Below, in pieces: positions 44,215 through 48,789 of a DNA stretch of 48,789 nt. Where the stretch lies: NCBI GenBank assembly GCA_007130045.1, contig SLTG01000045.1, forward strand, positions 1 through 48,789, in the 5' to 3' direction. This stretch comes from Opitutales bacterium. GTDB lineage: Bacteria; Verrucomicrobiota; Verrucomicrobiia; Opitutales; T3Sed10-336. Under the pieces are notes generated by a model, which was given only the letters and a program-made list of their open reading frames with translations, ran no database searches and was not told the DNA's origin. The first letter of the stretch is position 1; each line of letters opens with the position of its first letter. A program made the position numbers and the translations under genes.

Positions 44215-45266
44215 ATCTGAACCCAACGATTGTCATTCTAATCGTCCTCTTTGTCTTCGTCGTCATTGCGGCGGGGATTTTTTTCTCATTCCTGAGCGTT
44301 TGGTTGCGCGCCTGGCTGGCCGGGGCCTACGTCAGCATCGCCAACCTGATCGCGATGCGCCTCCGGCAGGTTCCCTACGGACTGGTGGTTGACGCCCGTA
44401 TTACCGCGAAAAAAGCGGGCATTGAACTGACGACGGATGAGCTGGAAGCCCACTACCTGGCCGGGGGGAATCTCATTCCGACCGTGCAGGCACTGGTCGC
44501 GGCCATGAAGGCGGGCATTTCGCTGGATTTCACCCGCGCCTGCGCCATCGACCTCGCGACCCGCGGCAGCGGCAAGTCGGTCACCGAAGCGGTCCGAACG
44601 TCGGTGGATCCGAAGGTCATCGATTGTCCCAATCCCGCCCAGGGCCGTGCGACGATCGACGGGGTCGCGAAAGACGGAATCCAGGTGAAAGTCCGCGCCC
44701 GGGTCACGGTCAGAACGAACCTCGATCGTTTCGTCGGGGGGGCCAAGGAGGAAACGATCATCGCCCGTGTCGGCGAGGGGATTGTCACGACGATCGGTTC
44801 GGCGGACACCTACAAGACGGTGCTGGAAAGTCCCGACGCGATCTCCAAAGTGGTGCTGCAGCGCGGACTGGACGTGGGAACCGCGTTTGAGATTCTATCG
44901 ATCGACATCGCGGACGTGGACGTCGGCGAGAACGTCGGGGCGCAACTCCAGGTGGCCCAGGCCGAAGCGAACAAGAATATGGCGCAGGCCCAGGCGGAAA
45001 TTCGCCGCGCCGCCGCCGTTGCGCTGGAACACGAAAACAAGGCGAAGGTGCAAGAGATGCAGGCGAAGGTGGTCGAAGCCCAGGCGCAGGTGCCGCTGGC
45101 CATGGCCGAAGCGTTCCGGCAGGGGAATCTGGGGGTAATGGATTACCAGCGATTCATGAACGTTCAGTCGGACACGGACATGCGGAAATCGATCGCTCGT
45201 CCCGATTCGGATGAAACTCCCGGCAGCGGAGGCGTTCCGGGCGGCGGGAAGTTCCCCGCCGGCTGA
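44211..45266 (+). CDS. floA: Flotillin-like protein FloA (SPFH domain)
   Basis: A 351-residue membrane-microdomain scaffold protein. One N-terminal membrane-inserted hairpin (about 8-40) precedes an SPFH/PHB domain (about 60-230), then an Ala/Glu/Gln-rich coiled coil (about 240-305) with the repeated QAQAE/QAEA pattern. A Gly/Pro-rich tail ends the protein. FloA organises functional membrane microdomains. It overlaps the short NfeD gene by four bases and precedes a small conserved-looking gene. Confidence 0.95.
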   Translation: MNLNPTIVILIVLFVFVVIAAGIFFSFLSVWLRAWLAGAYVSIANLIAMRLRQVPYGLVVDARITAKKAGIELTTDELEAHYLAGGNLIPTVQALVAAMKAGISLDFTRACAIDLATRGSGKSVTEAVRTSVDPKVIDCPNPAQGRATIDGVAKDGIQVKVRARVTVRTNLDRFVGGAKEETIIARVGEGIVTTIGSADTYKTVLESPDAISKVVLQRGLDVGTAFEILSIDIADVDVGENVGAQLQVAQAEANKNMAQAQAEIRRAAAVALEHENKAKVQEMQAKVVEAQAQVPLAMAEAFRQGNLGVMDYQRFMNVQSDTDMRKSIARPDSDETPGSGGVPGGGKFPAG

Positions 45267-45280
45267 TGCGGTGATTCGCC

Positions 45281-45955
45281 ATGGATAACTGGTTTGAGAT
45301 TCTCATCCCGATCGTCGTCATCCTGCTTTACCTGTTTTCCAGGGGGCGGGGCGGCGATGAAGTTGAGGGGCCGGCTCCAGGCCAATCCGAAACATCGGAG
45401 GAGGCCCGGCGAATCCAGGAGGAAATCCGCCGCAAGATTGTCGCACGGCAGCAGGGACGGGAACTGGAGCCTGCTTCATCCACGCTCCAGGAGGAGTCGG
45501 GATCTGGAACCGGTCTGATGGAGCCCGAGCGCGACTCCGCCCGGGCGGAGACTGGAAGTCAGAGAGCGGGAGGATTTCATGACACCTCTGCGCCGTCGCG
45601 ATTCGAGCGCTACCGCGAGGAAACCCCGCGGACCATTCCCGTGCCCGCCTCGACCGCCCCGGCTCGCGACTACCAGGAAGAACTGCGCGCCCAGCTCCAG
45701 CGGGTGAAGGAATCGAAAGAAGCGCACCGAAGGGCCTTCCGGATTGCTGGAGACAAGAACGCCGCGCTTGGGGCAGCGAAAGGGGGGGCGGATCGGTCCC
45801 GTCGATCGGGAGGGGAGTTTTCGCGTGATGGCCTTCTCGACGAACTTCAAAATCGCGGCGGTCTGCAGAAAGCCTTTGTGCTTAAAGAAATCCTCGGGCG
45901 CCCTGTCGCGACACGTCCGGTCCGGGATTCGTTCGCCGAATTTTCTTCGTATTGA
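45281..45955 (+). CDS. Single-span membrane protein in the NfeD-FloA operon, unknown function
   Basis: A 224-residue protein. Residues 5-20 are a membrane anchor, followed by a long disordered, charged region rich in Glu, Arg, Gln and Pro. The C-terminal 25 residues include QKAFVLKEILGRPVA, a short conserved-looking hydrophobic motif. Proteins with such a C-terminal EILG-P motif next to floA are, as I recall, found in planctomycetes and relatives. It starts 15 bases after floA stops. It may act with FloA at the membrane, which is inference. Confidence 0.75.
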   Translation: MDNWFEILIPIVVILLYLFSRGRGGDEVEGPAPGQSETSEEARRIQEEIRRKIVARQQGRELEPASSTLQEESGSGTGLMEPERDSARAETGSQRAGGFHDTSAPSRFERYREETPRTIPVPASTAPARDYQEELRAQLQRVKESKEAHRRAFRIAGDKNAALGAAKGGADRSRRSGGEFSRDGLLDELQNRGGLQKAFVLKEILGRPVATRPVRDSFAEFSSY

Positions 45956-46160
45956 ACCGGGAAACGGTTGGCCCGGCCCCCGGCCGCGGAAGCCAAACCG
46001 AAAGGGACTTTCGAGCCGCGCGGAATATGCCGCAGCGCGCGTGCGATGACGGGCCGTTTGACCGTCGCCGTTCAGGCGATGGGAGGGGCTTGACAGGTTC
46101 TCGAAAAATGCTGAGGCTTATCTTTTTTCTCTCGTTCCATAACTTGGAAATTTAATTGTA
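45956..46160. other. Upstream region of the rpmH operon
   Basis: About 205 bases without a gene. A perfect TTGACA -35-like hexamer is at 46090-46095, but no good -10 lies at the normal spacing; TATCTT at 46119-46124 is 23 bases away. The final 60 bases are AT-rich. No DnaA-box cluster was seen. A promoter for rpmH is likely here but not pinned down. Confidence 0.4.
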
Positions 46161-46295
46161 ATGCAACCGACTTACAGACCATCAAAACTCAGAAGAGCCC
46201 GAAAATTCGGCTTCCGTGCGCGTATGGCTACGCGCGCCGGCCGCAAAATCCTGGCGGCCCGCCGGCGCAAGGGCCGCAAACGCCTCGCGGCCTGA
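46161..46295 (+). CDS. rpmH: 50S ribosomal protein L34
   Basis: A 44-residue highly basic protein, [22 protein letters not shown] onward in shortened form, matching the L34 consensus of a TxRPS-K-RxRxxGFRxRM start and the GRxxLxxRRxKGR end. It is part of the 50S subunit. The gene opens the conserved rpmH-rnpA-yidD-yidC cluster, often found near the chromosome origin; dnaA is not in the window. Confidence 0.96.
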   Translation: MQPTYRPSKLRRARKFGFRARMATRAGRKILAARRRKGRKRLAA

Positions 46296-46321
46296 CCGGG
46301 TTTGGCCCATGAAGGTTTCCG

Positions 46322-46693
46322 ATGCGCTTTCTTGCGAGCCAGCATCTGCGAACGGCCACCGAGTTTCGGAGGGTTCGCGAACAGGGGGTGTGCGTGGATT
46401 GCGGCCCTTTCGTTGCTTACTTTTTGCTGGAAGGAAGTGAGGGACCGGTCGGGAATCCTCCTCGCCTCGGGTTGATTGCTTCCCGGCGAGTCGGACCGGC
46501 AGTGGACCGGAATCGCGTCAAACGCCGTTTCCGGGAGGTGTTTCGCCGCCGGCAGGATCATCTGCCGCGCAACTGTTCCGTGGTCCTGATCGCCCGCCGT
46601 TCCTGCCTTCAGCGGAATTTCGGCGAACTCGAGCAGCGATTCCTGAAACTGTGCCGAAAAGCCTCCGCCGCCGATCATGCAACCGCGGGTTAG
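46322..46693 (+). CDS. rnpA: RNase P protein component
   Basis: A 123-residue basic protein that helps the RNase P RNA bind pre-tRNA. The RNR motif region RNRVKRRFREVF is near 63-74, preceded by LGLIASRRVG, both standard for RnpA. GAAGG lies about six bases before the ATG at 46322. It overlaps yidD by 17 bases and follows rpmH by 26 bases. The RNA subunit is encoded about 18.5 kb away (27363-27835). Confidence 0.96.
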   Translation: MRFLASQHLRTATEFRRVREQGVCVDCGPFVAYFLLEGSEGPVGNPPRLGLIASRRVGPAVDRNRVKRRFREVFRRRQDHLPRNCSVVLIARRSCLQRNFGELEQRFLKLCRKASAADHATAG

Positions 46694-47105
46694 ACAATTC
46701 CTGGGTTCGATACTTCGTTTGCCGTCGATGGCGGCGATCGCGCTGATTGTTGTGTACCAGACCGTTTTTTCTCCACTTAAATTCCTCCTCTTCGCGGGCG
46801 CGGGATCCTGCCGTTTTTACCCGACCTGTTCGAGTTACGCCCGGGAGTGCGTCCGGCGCCACGGGTTCGTTCTCGGGCTGGGGCTGTCGGTATGGCGTTT
46901 GTTGAAATGTCACCCGTTTCATCCCGGCGGATTCGACCCGGCGCCGAAAAGGCTCCGGCTTTTCGCCAGGTGCGGGTGCGACGGCGAAACCTCCCGGGAG
47001 GGCGCGCCGGCGGAGGACCTCCTCAAGGCGAATTCGGATAATCCACTTAAACAACCCGCCTTCGGGCGCATTTGGTTCCGGCTGCGCCGGCTATTGCATG
47101 GATAA
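46677..47105 (+). CDS. yidD: Membrane protein insertion efficiency factor YidD
   Basis: A 142-residue protein with an amphipathic/hydrophobic N-terminus and the YidD core: CRFYPTCSSYA near 45-55 and CHPFHPGGFDP near 78-88. It assists YidC-dependent insertion of inner-membrane proteins. The C-terminal extension after about residue 95 is longer than in E. coli and poorly conserved-looking. It overlaps rnpA by 17 bases and yidC by eight bases. Confidence 0.94.
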   Translation: MQPRVRQFLGSILRLPSMAAIALIVVYQTVFSPLKFLLFAGAGSCRFYPTCSSYARECVRRHGFVLGLGLSVWRLLKCHPFHPGGFDPAPKRLRLFARCGCDGETSREGAPAEDLLKANSDNPLKQPAFGRIWFRLRRLLHG

Positions 47106-48789
47106 GAAAAACACTATTATTGGGGTTTCGCTTCTCGTTCTCGCGTTTACTTTGATGTTTATGTATCAGCCTCCCACTCGGGAGGAAGCGCCCGAACGGG
47201 ACGTTGTCGAAGAACGCGATCCGGACATTCCGCGGGATGGGGTTGGCGAAACGGTCCGGCCGGACGACCCGGCGCGGGAGCCCGTCCCTCCGACGGCGGT
47301 TCGTCCGGAAAGGGACGCGCCGGTCGCCGCCATCGAGGAATTTCCCGAAGACGAGGAGCGCGTCTTTCTGGAGAACGACTACATGATCGTGAGCCTGACC
47401 AATTACGGCGGCGCGATCCGGGACGTTTCGTACAAAGGTTTCGCGCGAACGAGAGGCGCCGAGGAGCGCTATATATTCAATCACGAGAGCTACGCGCCGG
47501 CCCTGGCGCTGACAGGATTCTCCGGCGCGGGTCCGGAGGCGCCTTTTCGCCTGGAGGAGCACACCGCCGATCGGGTTGTGTATTCACTCGAGCTCGAAGA
47601 CGGATTGGAGATTCGGCGGATTTACACCATTCAACTGGATCCCGAGCCACGCCGGCCGGACGACTACATGATCCGGCACGAGACGGTCCTGGTCAACCGG
47701 GGCGGCGAGGCGGTTTCAGTGCCGTATTTCGGAATCAACCTGGGTACGGCGATTCCGGACGACACCGAGGCGCGGGCGGTGGGTCCGCAGTTCATGAATT
47801 TCGGGTATTACGACGGAGACGGCGCGAATTTCATCGGGATGAATCGGTTTCGCGGAGGCGGATTCCTGAGCTGGATCGGAATGCGGTCCGGGGAGCCCCG
47901 GAACCTGATTGAAGGCCCGGATCCGGTGGTTTGGGCATCAGTGAGCAACCGGTTCTTTACCACGATCGCGACCCTCGACCGCCCCGGTCGCGGCTATGCG
48001 GCCCGGCCGGTCCAATTGCCGCTGAGGGAGGGGGAGCGGGCGCCGCGCCAGGGGGTTACCGGAAGCGTGCGTTTTGACATCGGTTCGCTCCAGGCCGGCG
48101 ACGAGGAGCTCATCGGAATGGACTACTACTCGGGTCCGAAGGAGTACCGCCGCCTCCAGCATCTTGACGAACGCCAGGACCTCATTATGCAGTTCGGGAT
48201 ATTCGGCTTCCTGAGCAAACTGCTGCTGGTCATGATGAACGGCCTCTATTCCTTCCTTCCGGGATACGGCTGGGCGATCATCGGCACCACGATCATCATC
48301 AAGACCCTGCTCTGGCCCCTTACGGCGAAGGCGGCCCGCTCGTCGAAGCGGATGATGAAGATTTCCGAGCCAATGAAAGAGCTGCGGGAGAAGTACAAGG
48401 ACAATCCGCAGAAGATGCAGCAGGAGACGATGAAGCTCTTTCGTCAGCACAAGGTGAATCCGCTGGGCGGCTGCCTGCCGATCCTGGTGCAGCTTCCGAT
48501 TTTCTTCGCCCTGTTCCGGATGTTGCAGAGCGCTTCGGAATTGCGCTTCGAAGGCTTTCTTTGGGTGGGCGACCTGTCCTCGGCCGATACCGTCGCCGAG
48601 ATACTGGGCTTTCCGATCAACATCATGCCGGTGCTTATGGGCCTGACCATGTTCGTGCAGATGAAGATGATGCCCACCGCGACGGCCAATCCGATGCAGC
48701 AGAAGATCTTCATGTTCATGCCGCCGGTCATTACGGTCATGCTTTACCAGTTTTCGGCGGGGTTGACTCTTTACTGGACGGTGAACAAT
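47098..48789 (+). CDS. yidC: Membrane protein insertase YidC, 3' end cut by window
   Basis: First 564 residues, open to the window end. One N-terminal membrane helix (about 7-23), an acidic Pro-rich linker, a large periplasmic beta-sandwich domain (about 85-350) as in Gram-negative YidC, then the insertase domain with FGIFGFLSKLLLVMMNGLY, TLLWPLTAKAARSSKRM and NPLGGCLPILVQLPIFFALF. The conserved Arg of the hydrophilic groove is represented by Lys (IIIKTLLWPL). It inserts and folds inner-membrane proteins, alone or with SecYEG. The last visible residues, LTLYWTVNN, are in the final conserved helix, so only a short tail is missing. Confidence 0.96.
   Translation, partial: MDKKNTIIGVSLLVLAFTLMFMYQPPTREEAPERDVVEERDPDIPRDGVGETVRPDDPAREPVPPTAVRPERDAPVAAIEEFPEDEERVFLENDYMIVSLTNYGGAIRDVSYKGFARTRGAEERYIFNHESYAPALALTGFSGAGPEAPFRLEEHTADRVVYSLELEDGLEIRRIYTIQLDPEPRRPDDYMIRHETVLVNRGGEAVSVPYFGINLGTAIPDDTEARAVGPQFMNFGYYDGDGANFIGMNRFRGGGFLSWIGMRSGEPRNLIEGPDPVVWASVSNRFFTTIATLDRPGRGYAARPVQLPLREGERAPRQGVTGSVRFDIGSLQAGDEELIGMDYYSGPKEYRRLQHLDERQDLIMQFGIFGFLSKLLLVMMNGLYSFLPGYGWAIIGTTIIIKTLLWPLTAKAARSSKRMMKISEPMKELREKYKDNPQKMQQETMKLFRQHKVNPLGGCLPILVQLPIFFALFRMLQSASELRFEGFLWVGDLSSADTVAEILGFPINIMPVLMGLTMFVQMKMMPTATANPMQQKIFMFMPPVITVMLYQFSAGLTLYWTVNN

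Overview
The window is a GC-rich bacterial chromosome segment, densely packed with genes on both strands. I see no phage, insertion sequence, CRISPR array or tRNA. Both ends cut genes: the N-terminal part of an MFS-acyltransferase-ligase fusion is missing at the left, and the C-terminus of YidC at the right. The gene set suggests a Gram-negative member of the PVC group, most likely Verrucomicrobiota or a close relative. The clues are a fused CcoN-CcoO cbb3 oxidase, a pyrophosphate-dependent phosphofructokinase, a secretin locus, a NfeD/FloA operon, and many genes without a Shine-Dalgarno sequence. The placement is inference from gene content only.

Layout. 1-5 kb: lysophospholipid acyltransferase/acyl-ACP synthetase fusion, a lipase-like hydrolase, a small lipoprotein and a DUF5362-type membrane protein. 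5.1-13.2 kb (minus strand): a full cbb3 oxidase locus in the order ccoS, ccoNO, ccoQ, ccoP, ccoG, a 52-residue membrane protein, a TauE/SafE-type membrane protein and ccoI. 13.5-21 kb: HPr, a SNF2 helicase, a receiver-only response regulator, PPi-phosphofructokinase, QueF, a HisN-like phosphatase and a DEDDh exonuclease. 21-26.6 kb: gyrB-gyrA (minus strand) with a divergent Rrf2 regulator. 26.7-29.2 kb: a coiled-coil zinc-ribbon protein whose stop codon lies in the RNase P RNA gene, then rpsT, a pseudouridine-synthase-like protein without the catalytic motif, and a tiny AURKAIP1/COX24-type basic protein. 29.3-30.2 kb: TraB/GumN protein.

30.3-37 kb holds the most unusual locus: a PilM-N-O-P-Q-like set feeding a secretin, followed by an unrecognised 560-residue exported acidic protein. 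That protein has two tandem repeats of about 83 residues, and its N-terminal helical module resembles one at the N-terminus of the secretin. The PilM-like protein lacks a recognisable nucleotide-phosphate loop, and the secretin has two N0/STN-like domains in tandem.

37-48.8 kb: CPBP protease, polyprenyl diphosphate synthase, fumarase C, an aldo/keto reductase, YjbQ, an NfeD-NfeD-FloA-hypothetical operon, and the conserved rpmH-rnpA-yidD-yidC cluster. Both RNase P subunits (rnpB and rnpA) are present. The themes are core information processing, microaerobic respiration, envelope assembly and lipid remodelling.
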